64,000 nucleotides of DNA from Cytobacillus stercorigallinarum (GCF_014836495.1 NZ_JACSQT010000003.1:161182-225181); one strand, 5' to 3'. Shown: positions 34,536 through 43,353, counted from the first letter of the stretch. The notes: generated from the sequence alone by a model not told the origin. Made by a program: numbers and translations.

Positions 34536-34642
34536 GATTTGCCCCCTTTACTATTTAAAACAACTAATCCTACCTTTTGTTTACAAAAAAACCATTTTAT
34601 ATTAGCATTGTTATTGTTAAATATTTCTTGGTGGTGTTACAT

Positions 34643-34816
34643 ATGGAATTTTTTAAACATTTATCATTCTCAATGCTAGGTGCACTAACTGGATCATTAC
34701 TTTATTACATTTTTTCTGGTAATAACTTTGACTGGCAATCTTTAGTTGCCATTCTTATAGGTGTATTAGTAGGTAATTTCCTCGCCTATAAAACTAAAAA
34801 GAAAGACAATAATTAA
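34643..34816 (+). CDS. Small plus-strand membrane protein
   Basis: ATG at 34643 with GGTGG upstream gives 57 residues with two hydrophobic helices (LGALTGSLLYYIFSG and LVAILIGVLVGNFLAY) and a KKKD end. It lies against the direction of the early operon. No family is recognised. Confidence 0.5.
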   Translation: MEFFKHLSFSMLGALTGSLLYYIFSGNNFDWQSLVAILIGVLVGNFLAYKTKKKDNN

Positions 34817-34828
34817 TCAATTGATCTA

Positions 34829-35266
34829 TCAATTCTTTGCTTTCTCTAATTTTTCTATAATTTCAACATCATTATTAGCAAAAATAACTGTGGCGGATGG
34901 GCAATATTCATTGCTTTTCCAATCCTTCAAAAATTCTTCACGTTCTTCAAAATAGGTGCCGAATAATGGGTCTTGTTCAGCTAGATAAAAGTATTCCATA
35001 ATCTTGTAATCATCTTCATCTTTCCAAGATGTCACAACATAGTCATCACCAACAAAATCTTTCACAACAATTACATCTATACCATGTAAATTGTTATAAA
35101 CTTGAATCCACAAAGTTACTTCTTTTTCATCTGGCTTCGGGCCAATTTGATTAGGTCCCTCATAATCAGCAAGGATTTGCTCGGGAGTTTTTCCTGCCGT
35201 TTTTAATCTAGCTCTATATAAATCCATTAATTTTTCCACCTTTCTTTTAATCAACTGATCTATCAT
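34829..35266 (-). CDS. Hypothetical phage protein
   Basis: The 145-residue acidic protein (KLMDLYRARLKTAGKTPEQI; WIQVYNNLHGIDVIVVKDFV) is in line with the early operon. It looks alpha/beta with a helical start. No family is recognised. Confidence 0.6.
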   Translation of the reverse strand: MIDQLIKRKVEKLMDLYRARLKTAGKTPEQILADYEGPNQIGPKPDEKEVTLWIQVYNNLHGIDVIVVKDFVGDDYVVTSWKDEDDYKIMEYFYLAEQDPLFGTYFEEREEFLKDWKSNEYCPSATVIFANNDVEIIEKLEKAKN

Positions 35267-35275
35267 TTTGTTTCG

Positions 35276-35518
35276 TTAACACAGTAAGCCTTCCAAGCTA
35301 GGTGCATAAGAAAAATCATGATAAGGATGTTCTGTTGGCTTTTGTATTTTTCTTGTTGATGTTAAGGATTTCGTGATTATTTCATCACCTTTAAAAACTG
35401 TACGATAAGAACCATCTGATATTTGGTAACAAATTTTCTCGATTTCCCCATTATCATTAAACCTAATATCTTTCACTTTATGGACTACGCCATAAATCTT
35501 AATGTTTGGTTGTTTCAT
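35276..35518 (-). CDS. Hypothetical phage protein
   Basis: The 80-residue protein begins KQPNIKIYGVVHKVKDIRFN and reads as a small beta barrel with a conserved-looking end PYHDFSYAPSLEGLLC. It follows the gene at 35559-35795 on the same strand and has AAGGAGG-like sequence upstream. No family is recognised. Confidence 0.6.
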   Translation of the reverse strand: MKQPNIKIYGVVHKVKDIRFNDNGEIEKICYQISDGSYRTVFKGDEIITKSLTSTRKIQKPTEHPYHDFSYAPSLEGLLC

Positions 35519-35558
35519 CTGCTTTCCTCCTTAATTTACATATTGCTTATCCAGTTAA

Positions 35559-35795
35559 TTAACCCCAATGATTGTGGCGCTTTAATATCTCGATGACTTC
35601 CCCTGCGTATGGTTCATCTGCATTAATAACTAAATATTTATTATCATCCTTACCTTCCTGTTGTCTTATTTTAGAAACGTACTCTAAACCTCTTTCAAAA
35701 TCCCTATGAACCTGTGGTTGTGTAAGATACAAAGTATCTAAATCGTCATTTTTAATTACTGTGAACTTCATTTTCATTTCTTCTAAATTTTCCAT
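35559..35795 (-). CDS. Hypothetical phage protein
   Basis: The 78-residue protein (KFTVIKNDDLDTLYLTQPQV; LVINADEPYAGEVIEILKRH) has the look of a small alpha/beta protein. Several ATG codons near its start make the exact start uncertain; 35795 has GGGGTG at 12 bases. Confidence 0.6.
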   Translation of the reverse strand: MENLEEMKMKFTVIKNDDLDTLYLTQPQVHRDFERGLEYVSKIRQQEGKDDNKYLVINADEPYAGEVIEILKRHNHWG

Positions 35796-35897
35796 TTTAT
35801 AAATTCACCCCTAATTAACGTTTTTACTCTTGTGTAAAGTTAATTACAATAAAGTTCTTCCAAATGTTATAATAATTTTAAAAAAGGATTGTTAACT

Positions 35898-36077
35898 ATG
35901 TTTAATCTGGGGGATTTTATCTTTCAAGTATTAATGTTCTTATTCCTTATAGGAATAATTTCTATCATTGTTGGTGCTTCTAAATCACTTTTTTCCAAGA
36001 AAAAAAGTAATGAAAATAATAGGATCGAACAGAAACTTGATAAAGTTATTGAATTACTTGAAAAGGATAAAAATTAA
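35898..36077 (+). CDS. Small plus-strand membrane protein with coiled tail
   Basis: The ATG at 35898 follows AAAAAGGA and yields 59 residues: one long transmembrane segment (FIFQVLMFLFLIGIISIIVG) and a charged helical tail (RIEQKLDKVIELLEKDK). It is one of three small plus-strand membrane genes in this region. Confidence 0.55.
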   Translation: MFNLGDFIFQVLMFLFLIGIISIIVGASKSLFSKKKSNENNRIEQKLDKVIELLEKDKN

Positions 36078-36181
36078 TCTCTTCTTTTAAATGAAGGGAT
36101 TTTTTATTATTAATTAACTTAATAATTCTTGAATTTCCCAAATATCCCATATACAATTTAAATAAAAAAGGAAGTAATTCA

Positions 36182-36340
36182 ATGTCATTATTTATGTTTG
36201 TACTGATTCATATTTTTATTGGACTGATTTTAATCGCTACAAAAAATAAACTACCTAAGCCCTTACTTACTTTTGTGAGTGTCTTTGTAATAATGAACTT
36301 TCTTTATTGGGGAACCATAATACTTAGAGATTATTTTTAA
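36182..36340 (+). CDS. 52-residue membrane protein
   Basis: ATG at 36182 with AAAAAGGAAG 8 bases upstream opens 52 codons: MSLFMFVLIHIFIGLILIAT, a short basic loop KNKLPK and a second helix LLTFVSVFVIMNFLYWGTII. Two membrane segments and a good ribosome site support it. It follows the previous plus-strand gene by 104 bases. Confidence 0.55.
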   Translation: MSLFMFVLIHIFIGLILIATKNKLPKPLLTFVSVFVIMNFLYWGTIILRDYF

Positions 36341-36364
36341 TAAACTTAATACAAAATCAGTTGA

Positions 36365-36493
36365 TCAATTGACGATAAACTCATATTCTTTCGATTTACT
36401 TCGGCATTCCCCACAAATACGTTTTTTCTCCACAATTACCGTTTGCTTAAGGGGAAAAATATTAAAACAATTGCTGCAACTAACTAATTTCAT
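36365..36493 (-). CDS. 42-residue zinc-ribbon protein
   Basis: ATG at 36493 overlaps the stop of the preceding gene (ATGA). The product MKLVSCSNCFNIFPLKQTVI ... RICGECRSK has two CxxC pairs of a zinc ribbon. It was read directly from the sequence; short proteins of this kind are common in phage early regions. Confidence 0.6.
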   Translation of the reverse strand: MKLVSCSNCFNIFPLKQTVIVEKKRICGECRSKSKEYEFIVN

Positions 36494-36627
36494 TCCCATA
36501 TTCTCCACCCATCTTTTAGTCGTCTATTCAAATCATGCTTTTGCAACGGCTCATATAAGTAAACGGGTTGCCCCTCTTCCTTTCGAAAGAGAAGCATCCA
36601 TTTTCTTTGACGTTTATGCTTTGCCAT
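36490..36627 (-). CDS. 45-residue basic protein
   Basis: ATG at 36627 overlaps the upstream stop (TAATG) and the frame MAKHKRQRKWMLLFRKEEGQ ... DGWRIWE ends in ATGA overlap with the zinc-ribbon gene. The chain of overlaps supports translation of all three. No family is recognised. Confidence 0.55.
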   Translation of the reverse strand: MAKHKRQRKWMLLFRKEEGQPVYLYEPLQKHDLNRRLKDGWRIWE

Positions 36628-36911
36628 TATTTAACCCTTTTCAACTGTGAATCGTCCTCTTCTGCATCATCAATACTCATTTGTCCTTCTGGAAGGCCAT
36701 CATTCTGTGGTCTGCTCTCCATTACTTCTTTAGGAGTTTGATATGCGTAAGTTAGATCAATTAGAAAGTACTGACCATACTTATTAAACTTCTCCGTAAT
36801 TTTGTGCATTTGAAGATTTTCATTTTCTTTAGCTGTTGTTACAATTTCTTCTGCTTCCTCACGAGTATCTGCGTAATGTTGTTCCTTTTGATTAAGTTGT
36901 ACTTTTGCCAT
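36627..36911 (-). CDS. Hypothetical phage protein
   Basis: The 94-residue protein (MAKVQLNQKEQHYADTREEA) is alpha/beta with an acidic tail (MSIDDAEEDDSQLKR). KYGQYFLIDLTYAYQTPKE suggests a small strand-rich core. It follows dUTPase by 16 bases. No family is recognised. Confidence 0.65.
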   Translation of the reverse strand: MAKVQLNQKEQHYADTREEAEEIVTTAKENENLQMHKITEKFNKYGQYFLIDLTYAYQTPKEVMESRPQNDGLPEGQMSIDDAEEDDSQLKRVK

Positions 36912-36927
36912 TGTTAATTCCCCCTAA

Positions 36928-37401
36928 TTAATATCCGTTATTTTGACGTTCGTGATTTACTGCGTTTTTATCCATATAGGCTTGTTCGATTTGTTCCCAG
37001 GTAAAGCCGAGCATTCCTCCTAAACCTATATACAATTCCAAACCCTCGTGAAAATATCCACCACAACCTTCTTCGTAAATCTCCCAGTCTGTTTTAAATA
37101 AAGCAGTGAATTGTCGTGTAATAGTGGGATACTTTAATTCTTCAATTGCCAACCCATCAGGATCAAATTCGTGTTCCAACCCTATTTCTAATACAAAATG
37201 TAGACCATCCACATATTCCTCTAGGGTTCGATTTCTAGGCTCCTGGTTCTTACTCCAAAACTTAAAACCTCTCCACTCATTCGCGCATTCACCTAATTCA
37301 ACCAATAAAGCTAGAACTAACTTTTCAAATCTATCTTCACCGTTATAGCCAATGCGATCTTTCAGAATCTGTTGCTGAGCAAACAATTTTTCCATATTCA
37401 T
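36928..37401 (-). CDS. Dimeric dUTPase (all-alpha, MazG-like)
   Basis: The 157-residue protein has the metal-binding EExxE...ExxD arrangement: LALLVELGECANEWRGFKFW followed by LEEYVDGLHFVLEIGLEH. It hydrolyses dUTP to dUMP and keeps uracil out of phage DNA. Such dimeric dUTPases occur in Staphylococcus and Bacillus phages, where they also act as inducers of mobile islands. Confidence 0.88.
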   Translation of the reverse strand: MNMEKLFAQQQILKDRIGYNGEDRFEKLVLALLVELGECANEWRGFKFWSKNQEPRNRTLEEYVDGLHFVLEIGLEHEFDPDGLAIEELKYPTITRQFTALFKTDWEIYEEGCGGYFHEGLELYIGLGGMLGFTWEQIEQAYMDKNAVNHERQNNGY

Positions 37402-37694
37402 TTTTTAGCCATCCTTTTATATTTTTCTAGCAAATAGTTAAACTCTCTTGTCAGGTTGTGATGATGTAATTTAAGGGCTTCTAATTGTTTGGCCATCTCT
37501 TCACGCTTTTTTGCTTTATCCCTTTCACGTTGATACTTCGTATTCATTACTGAGAGATTGTTCTTTTGTGATCTAATCTTTTTACCTTGGGCAATGTACA
37601 TTCTTTCAAATTCCGTAATTATGGATTCCAGTTTCTTGGTTGAAATGGATTTTTGATTCTGGATAATCTCTTTAAGTTCATCTATTGCACTCAT
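37398..37694 (-). CDS. Coiled-coil phage protein, unknown
   Basis: The 98 residues are almost one continuous helix (KLESIITEFERMYIAQGKKI; ERDKAKKREEMAKQLEALKL). It overlaps dUTPase and the preceding gene by 4 bases on each side. Function is unknown. Confidence 0.65.
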   Translation of the reverse strand: MSAIDELKEIIQNQKSISTKKLESIITEFERMYIAQGKKIRSQKNNLSVMNTKYQRERDKAKKREEMAKQLEALKLHHHNLTREFNYLLEKYKRMAKK

Positions 37695-38014
37695 TTGCCT
37701 GTTCCCTCCACATTTAAGAGATTCAGTGCAGCTTCAACATAATCTTTTGGATTACTCACTCTTAATGACGCATTGAGTAATTGGATTACTTCTTCTTTAC
37801 GATCAATCTCACATTGGATATATTTCAATGCATCAGCCATTTCCTCAGTGAACATTGCCAGCCAGTCATATTTTTGTGTGTAATTTAAGGGATTATTGTA
37901 TTTCTTAATGCCGTATTCATCCTGAGCAAACATAACTTTTTCTAAGTTTTTCAAAGATCTAATTGAGACTTCGTGTTTGGGTAAATCTTCAAAATTGATA
38001 TTCATTAAAACCAC
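37691..38014 (-). CDS. dATP/dGTP diphosphohydrolase-like protein
   Basis: The 107-residue protein has YGIKKYNNPLNYTQKYDWLA and FTEEMADALKYIQCEIDRK, a pattern of MazG-like nucleotide hydrolases of phages (KY..P..Y followed by E.. D helices). With the dUTPase it would shape the nucleotide pool. The call is from pattern. Confidence 0.6.
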   Translation of the reverse strand: MVLMNINFEDLPKHEVSIRSLKNLEKVMFAQDEYGIKKYNNPLNYTQKYDWLAMFTEEMADALKYIQCEIDRKEEVIQLLNASLRVSNPKDYVEAALNLLNVEGTGK

Positions 38015-38214
38015 CTATTTCCATCAGCTTCTACATCTCTTCTGCGAAAAGTTGCTAATACAATTTCGTGCTTTATGTCGTCATAAGATAGTGTTTCTAG
38101 AGGAGCGCCTTCTTGAGATTCAGTAACACCGTACCCTTTCAATTCTTCTAATAAGATTTGTTTTCTCAAGTGCTTAGGAACATTACTTTTACTAACAATG
38201 CCAGCTCGTCTCAT
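38005..38214 (-). CDS. Hypothetical phage protein
   Basis: The 69-residue protein (SKNVPKHLRKQI-like start RRAGIVSKSNVPKHLRKQIL) ends LATFRRRDVEADGNRWF. This ending recurs in small early proteins of Bacillus phages. It overlaps the next gene by 10 bases. Confidence 0.6.
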   Translation of the reverse strand: MRRAGIVSKSNVPKHLRKQILLEELKGYGVTESQEGAPLETLSYDDIKHEIVLATFRRRDVEADGNRWF

Positions 38215-38225
38215 ATTTCCACTCC

Positions 38226-38492
38226 TTATTGGGCTTGTTTCAATAAACTATCTTCGGAACGTTTTTTCTTATAAAAATCTCTTTGCTGACGAACCTGTTT
38301 TAGGCTTTCTTCTAGAATCAGATTTTCTTCAGATATCTTCATGAATTTTTTAAATCTATTACTCTCTTTTAATGACTTATTTTCATGTTGCAAACGATCT
38401 ATTTCATCAAACAGCCAACACATATCTTGTAATCTAATACGGCCGTTTTTCACATTGCTTTTTATTTCTGTCATTTTGTCCAATATTCTCAC
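38226..38492 (-). CDS. Coiled-coil phage protein, unknown
   Basis: The 88-residue protein is helical and charged (MCWLFDEIDRLQHENKSLKE; LEESLKQVRQQRDFYKKKR). It lies between two early genes with 6- and 11-base gaps. No family is recognised. Confidence 0.6.
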   Translation of the reverse strand: MRILDKMTEIKSNVKNGRIRLQDMCWLFDEIDRLQHENKSLKESNRFKKFMKISEENLILEESLKQVRQQRDFYKKKRSEDSLLKQAQ

Positions 38493-38498
38493 CTACCT

Positions 38499-39038
38499 TT
38501 AAAAAGCACCTGTTTTTAAGAAATGCTTTGCTTGATAGTAAAAGTGGTGATAAATCCAGTTACCACTAAATTTTTGATCAACATAGACAATTTCAAAATT
38601 GTATTTTGCTTTAAAAGTATTCAACCTACCCAACAATGCAAGGGGACTATATTTTGACCGGTAATCACCTCTTAGTATTTTTTCATATCCATGGAGGTCT
38701 TCCACAATTAAAGTAAATGGGATGTCTTTTGAGCGAATCAATTCATTTTCAAAAGCCGTTTGTGTATCTTTTTGAAGATTACCTGTGATCTCATCAATGT
38801 GTGCTTTTCGCTCTACTCGACTATCTAAGTAGATATCCCGGGCAATTCCCAACTCTTCATTTTTAGGAATCATACAACCGTAGTCGCCAGTGTCTAATTT
38901 TTTGTTCTTAAGTGGTATTTCTTTTTGACGTAAGTAATCAAGAATATGACCATTTACATTTTCACGAGTATCAATCACAACCGTGAGTGTCTTGAGAATT
39001 TTATTTAACTCACTATCTGTATAGTGATAAGAAATCAT
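38499..39038 (-). CDS. ERCC4-type nuclease
   Basis: The 179-residue protein has the ERCC4 nuclease signature: VVIDTRENVNGHI, KKLDTGDYGCMIP and VERKAHIDEITGNL (GDY...ERK). It probably acts on branched or recombination DNA during phage replication. It overlaps the gene before it by 4 bases. Confidence 0.88.
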   Translation of the reverse strand: MISYHYTDSELNKILKTLTVVIDTRENVNGHILDYLRQKEIPLKNKKLDTGDYGCMIPKNEELGIARDIYLDSRVERKAHIDEITGNLQKDTQTAFENELIRSKDIPFTLIVEDLHGYEKILRGDYRSKYSPLALLGRLNTFKAKYNFEIVYVDQKFSGNWIYHHFYYQAKHFLKTGAF

Positions 39039-39466
39039 TTATTCACCTTCTTCGCGTATGCAACAGCACGTTTGTATAATTCATGAGATAATTTATTAGA
39101 TTGATTGTTTTCGTATTGGCGAAAGTCTTCATAAATATCTGTCCATCCATTCTTTGCAAGGAGAACCATCCAATCATCAAACAATGTTAGAGATTCTTTT
39201 TCATTGCATAACCAATCATTTAATTTTTGATTATGCTGCCATCCGCACATTTGATGGACCATTTTCATGAGAGTGACTTTTTCGCCATTTGCATTTTTCC
39301 AAGATTTAAACCATTGATCAATGACTTGTCCATGTTGTTCAGCTGCTTCCATAACTGGTTTAGGTATTAATTTTTGATTTTTTATAGCTATTCGATCATC
39401 TTTTGCATCTAAATAAATATCTGCACCTGATTTCCAAATTTGACTAAGTATCATTAATACTTGCAT
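39035..39466 (-). CDS. Phage protein with TubC-docking-like N-terminus
   Basis: The first 45 residues (MILSQIWKSGADIYLDAKDD, then NQKLIPKPVMEAAEQHGQ) resemble the TubC N-terminal docking fold found in many Bacillus phage replication modules. The rest is helical. It is the first gene after the iteron region. Confidence 0.6.
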   Translation of the reverse strand: MQVLMILSQIWKSGADIYLDAKDDRIAIKNQKLIPKPVMEAAEQHGQVIDQWFKSWKNANGEKVTLMKMVHQMCGWQHNQKLNDWLCNEKESLTLFDDWMVLLAKNGWTDIYEDFRQYENNQSNKLSHELYKRAVAYAKKVNK

Positions 39467-39481
39467 TTACTGGAATTCCTC

Positions 39482-39773
39482 CCTTTGAGTTATTAAAAAA
39501 CGACGAAGTTATTTTAAAAACATCAAAAGTTATTAAAGAAAAACTCTCTTATCCTTAGAGCGCCAACGGATTCAGGACTAAAGTTATTAAAATTATCGGG
39601 GTTTGGGTATTACCGCTCCTAATATACTTATATATTTTTTTTATTTTTTTATTTATATAAAACCCCAATAACTAAAGTAACTAAATAACCATAAAAGTTA
39701 ACTTAAACCCTTGGTACTACTGGATTTTTAAAAAGTTATTAAAAGTTATTGAAGAAGGAAAATAGTTATTGAA
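39482..39773. repeat. Iteron-like array, candidate replication origin
   Basis: Copies of AGTTATTRAA or close variants lie at 39488, 39507, 39528, 39582, 39734, 39744 and 39764, all in one orientation, and an inverted copy is near 39665. In between is a strongly AT-rich stretch (39618-39662). No gene fits into the gap. Directly repeated sites plus an AT-rich region next to a primase-helicase gene fit a phage origin. Confidence 0.65.
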
Positions 39774-42111
39774 CCACCTTAAAAAAGCTATTTTCCTCAT
39801 TTTCAGTAACCCTTTTAGTAACTGGTCGACGCTCTTTTAAGGTGATTCCGGTCAAATACGTCTTATTTCCAGCACCCTTCATTTTTCCAAATCCTTTTGT
39901 TTCTAACATTCGATAAAACGATCGGTTTCCTAAAGAACGTTCACCTGATTTAAAGCACCAATTGTCATATACGTTATATAATTCCTTTGCTTCAATTTTG
40001 ATAGCTTCATTTTTGGGTTCATCAATGTAACAAATTTCACCGAGGAATGGAGCTAATATATCCATTTCCTCTTTGTAATTCCCTGTTGCATCTTTCACAA
40101 CCTTGGGTTCATGCAACCCTGACTGCTGCCATTTCAAACACCCTTCTAGCGCCCAGTTTAAAATTCCTGGCATTTCAAACGATAACTTCTCTTCCAATTT
40201 CTTATCGCGCTCATGAGGTTTTAAATTCAAGGTGAAAGGAATGATTTTTACCCTTCTCCATATCCCATCATCTACACCACCGATAATCGGTTTATGATTG
40301 GTGGTAAAGAACACTTTAAATTCTGGAATAAATTCGAAATATTCCTGTCGTAAGAAACGGGCTAATATTGGTTCTCCACCTGTAATTGTTTTAACAAGTG
40401 ATTCCTGTAATTTCTCTCCTTCTTCCGATTCAACAGCAGATACAAATCTTGCATTTACTAAACGAGCAATATCGTTATTTGCTCCCGTATCCTTCTTCTT
40501 GATAAATGTATCTGATTTAGTCTGTGAACCGTAGTCAGACATGAGCTTCTTAATTGTGTTGACGAAGGTTGATTTTCCATTTGAACCTCCCCCAACTAAA
40601 AAGTACATTGATTGCTCTGAGATATCTCCAGTTAGGGAATAACCTACAAGCCGTTGCATAAAATCGATTAATTCATTATCCTTTTGAAATATCTGTTCAA
40701 GAAATTTTAGCCACGTAGGACATTCAGCTTTGGGATCAAACTCGACATTGGCTAACATTGTGATTTTCAATTCGCGATCATGTTGCTGTAAGTTTCCTGT
40801 TTTAAGATCTAAAACACCATTTTCAACATTGAATAAGTATTTGTGTTGATTAAAATCCTCTCGTTCTGCTGGAACTAAGGGCATTAAATCCTTGATGCTA
40901 TTCATACGGATATTTCTTCGTTCACACATTCTTGCCCACTTTGTTTCTGATTCTTCTTCTGACTGGTAAAGACTCCTAAGTACTTTAGCTGTAATTCTCT
41001 CAATCTCTTTCTTTGTATCAATCTTCCACCGCTTTCCATCCCATATAAGCCAACCCATATCTGAAACATATTTGATTACATGGCCATACTCATAGGCGAT
41101 TCTTTCAGCATTCCCTAGCTCGGTTAGGCGAAATTTCTTTTTTGGTTTCTCCTCTTCATCTACTGCTGCGTTATCTTTTCCTAGGAAGTCGAAAGAGAAC
41201 TCTGCGAATTGCTCTTTGTTATCCAGTATGGTTGTTGCAGTGGAAGAAATTGCGGTTGCAATAGTGCGCTCACCGTATGTTTCATTAGTATCTCTATAGT
41301 GGATGACATCCCATTTATCTCGCATAAGACCCGTTTCGCGAAACATCGTATCCATTCGAGTTGAAGAGTTACCAGTCCAGAATGCTAGATGGTTACAAAG
41401 TGCCAAGTCACTTGCTGAATGATCATCATTAATTAATTGGCCATTGTATAACGAGCGTATCTCATCACCATTTTTGCTTCGGAAAATCCTCTCCCAAAGA
41501 GCATCATTTGAAATTTTGATTTCATCTTTTTCAAATTCAGCTAAGTTAACTCGCCCTTGAATATCGCTATCGTCAAAGTATTTCTCGAATACTTCAGCTA
41601 GTTCGTCTGTACGATCATATATATCATTTGAGTTTTCTCGGTTCCCGGTAAAAGTAAAGTAACGACCATATGAGTAAATTTCTAAACCATGCTTTGTATT
41701 CTTTCTCCCTGTCCCCATAACAGATTGTGGAAGACCACCTTTGATAATGATGTGGATTCCGTTACCAGATGGAGAAAATTCGGTGTAACTATCTAAGGTG
41801 TCAATAATTTCTGTAGAGAAGGTATTCGTCTTACCATCAACTACACATTTATCAATATCAATTCCTATGTAGTTGTCTTGCCTGCTAAAAACAAAACCGA
41901 TCCCATCATAGTCGCCTTCGAGATAAAACTTCACTGCCGTTGCAAAGGTGGACCAGGTACGTCTATTATTGGCTTGGGCCATTTCACCATTAACTTGGCA
42001 AGGCACCTTTGTGTATCTTCCGTTTTTCTTTTCTGATTTCCACAAAATCCATTGAGGAAGGGCTTTTAATTCAGCTGGTATTTCATTGAAATTGTATGGA
42101 TTTTCTTTCAT
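39766..42111 (-). CDS. Primase-helicase (AEP primase plus D5-type SF3 helicase)
   Basis: The 781-residue protein carries a primase/polymerase domain (WSTFATAVKFYLEGDYDGIG; IGIDIDKCV; FSPSGNGIHIIIKGG) in the first 170 residues and an SF3 helicase in the second half: Walker A LVGGGSNGKSTFVNTIKKL, Walker B/B' region ARFVSAVESEEGEKLQ, and the sensor FFTTNHKPII. It is the main replication enzyme of the phage. The last codon overlaps an iteron-like repeat. Confidence 0.92.
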   Translation of the reverse strand: MKENPYNFNEIPAELKALPQWILWKSEKKNGRYTKVPCQVNGEMAQANNRRTWSTFATAVKFYLEGDYDGIGFVFSRQDNYIGIDIDKCVVDGKTNTFSTEIIDTLDSYTEFSPSGNGIHIIIKGGLPQSVMGTGRKNTKHGLEIYSYGRYFTFTGNRENSNDIYDRTDELAEVFEKYFDDSDIQGRVNLAEFEKDEIKISNDALWERIFRSKNGDEIRSLYNGQLINDDHSASDLALCNHLAFWTGNSSTRMDTMFRETGLMRDKWDVIHYRDTNETYGERTIATAISSTATTILDNKEQFAEFSFDFLGKDNAAVDEEEKPKKKFRLTELGNAERIAYEYGHVIKYVSDMGWLIWDGKRWKIDTKKEIERITAKVLRSLYQSEEESETKWARMCERRNIRMNSIKDLMPLVPAEREDFNQHKYLFNVENGVLDLKTGNLQQHDRELKITMLANVEFDPKAECPTWLKFLEQIFQKDNELIDFMQRLVGYSLTGDISEQSMYFLVGGGSNGKSTFVNTIKKLMSDYGSQTKSDTFIKKKDTGANNDIARLVNARFVSAVESEEGEKLQESLVKTITGGEPILARFLRQEYFEFIPEFKVFFTTNHKPIIGGVDDGIWRRVKIIPFTLNLKPHERDKKLEEKLSFEMPGILNWALEGCLKWQQSGLHEPKVVKDATGNYKEEMDILAPFLGEICYIDEPKNEAIKIEAKELYNVYDNWCFKSGERSLGNRSFYRMLETKGFGKMKGAGNKTYLTGITLKERRPVTKRVTENEENSFFKVVQ

Positions 42112-42141
42112 TTTGCCCTCCTATTTAGCTTTTTAGGGTAT

Positions 42142-42172
42142 AAAAAAGAGAAGTCGGTAAAACCAACCTCTC
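42142..42172 (-). terminator. Terminator inside the replication operon
   Basis: On the minus strand GAGAGGTTGG-TTTTA-CCGACTTCTC is followed by six T residues. It lies between the DUF669 gene and primase-helicase and could limit helicase expression unless an antitermination mechanism acts. Confidence 0.8.
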
Positions 42173-42184
42173 TATTAAATTTTA

Positions 42185-42661
42185 TTAGAACGGGATATCC
42201 TCATCGCTGATAGTAAAAGCACCTGGGCTCATTACTGGAGTTACATCTGATACGTCATAATATTTCGCTTTAGCTGCTGTACGTTTCTGTTTTTCTCCAT
42301 CAACCACTTTTTCATATTCTTCATGCTTCACAGTGATTTTTAAATTCTTATTGATCAACTGATTCGCCATATCGTCTGCTGATTTAAATGGATGCCCATT
42401 AGGAAAACCACAAGCTTTTAATAGTGAATTGACAATTCGAACGGCAACTTCATGTTCAAATGTAAACGTGTTATATAAAATTTTTGCTCCTTGGTGGTTT
42501 TGCGGCACATCACTACGAATCTCAAAATCTATTTGCAATTTAGGTTTGCCACCTTGTGTAGTACCTGCCTCAGCATTTTGAATAACAGCTTCATATTTAC
42601 CTTCTGCAACTAACTCAAATCCTGCACTTGCGTTTTCTTCATCGAATTTAAAAAATGACAT
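42185..42661 (-). CDS. DUF669 protein (single-strand DNA-binding-like)
   Basis: The 158-residue protein begins MSFFKFDEENASAGFELVAE and shows EGKYEAVIQNAEAGTTQGGK, the start of DUF669 proteins, with an acidic C-terminal tail (TISDEDIPF) like that of SSB proteins. It follows the AAA protein and shares a stop/start base. SSB-like activity is known for members of this group; here it is inferred. Confidence 0.82.
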   Translation of the reverse strand: MSFFKFDEENASAGFELVAEGKYEAVIQNAEAGTTQGGKPKLQIDFEIRSDVPQNHQGAKILYNTFTFEHEVAVRIVNSLLKACGFPNGHPFKSADDMANQLINKNLKITVKHEEYEKVVDGEKQKRTAAKAKYYDVSDVTPVMSPGAFTISDEDIPF

Positions 42662-43353
42662 TATTTATTTCCCCCTGTTGTTTGATTTGTGGATAAAACG
42701 ATTAATTCCTCTTGTAGGCAGCCTTTGCGCTGATCTAAATGATTTTTTGCAAAGATACTTTGATTACCTTCGAGAATAAATCCTCTCGCACCATCTGCTT
42801 TTCTCACTAGTCGAGCAACCACATGGACTATCCCCATTACATGATTAACTATTTTATCTCGAATATCTGGTATGAATTGATTGTATTGTTGTCCATCGTC
42901 ATGAGTGATACTTCTGCTAGTTTCCCAAGCAGTGTAGATGACATTTGCATCTAATCCATTGAAAGTTTCAACAACTTTAAGTAAATGGTTATCGAATAAA
43001 GCGTAGTGCTTTAATTCCGGCATTCCACTTTTTGTGTCTTCTCCTTTGTTCATCAACCAAAGTTTTTGATAATGTGTAAGATTGTCCACAAAGATATTGT
43101 CATAGTTTGATATATTTGCTTTTGCTAATGCGAAAAATTTTAAAATGCTTTGATGCGGATCATCTACATCGATTTTTGCAACATCAACATTTGCGTAACC
43201 TTCTAACACTTGGCTGGTACCATCGATATCTAGTACTAATGTCTTGCCTGGTAATTTACCAGCTACAGTTGTTTTGCCATCACCTGGCTTTGAGTAAACA
43301 ATGATTTTTGCCTTTTTGCTTTTGGTAATTTGAGCACCGTTTGTGACTTCCAA
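42661..43353 (-). CDS. Phage AAA/RecA-like nucleotide-binding protein
   Basis: Walker A is IIVYSKPGDGKTTVAGKL near residue 18, Walker B NIFVDNLTHYQKLW near residue 95. The 230-residue protein fits the phage nucleotide-binding family next to DUF669. It probably works in replication or recombination. Confidence 0.85.
   Translation of the reverse strand: MEVTNGAQITKSKKAKIIVYSKPGDGKTTVAGKLPGKTLVLDIDGTSQVLEGYANVDVAKIDVDDPHQSILKFFALAKANISNYDNIFVDNLTHYQKLWLMNKGEDTKSGMPELKHYALFDNHLLKVVETFNGLDANVIYTAWETSRSITHDDGQQYNQFIPDIRDKIVNHVMGIVHVVARLVRKADGARGFILEGNQSIFAKNHLDQRKGCLQEELIVLSTNQTTGGNK

Noticed and set aside
36369..36650. Plus-strand 93-codon frame
   Set aside because: Two small minus-strand genes with chained stop/start overlaps explain the same stretch better.
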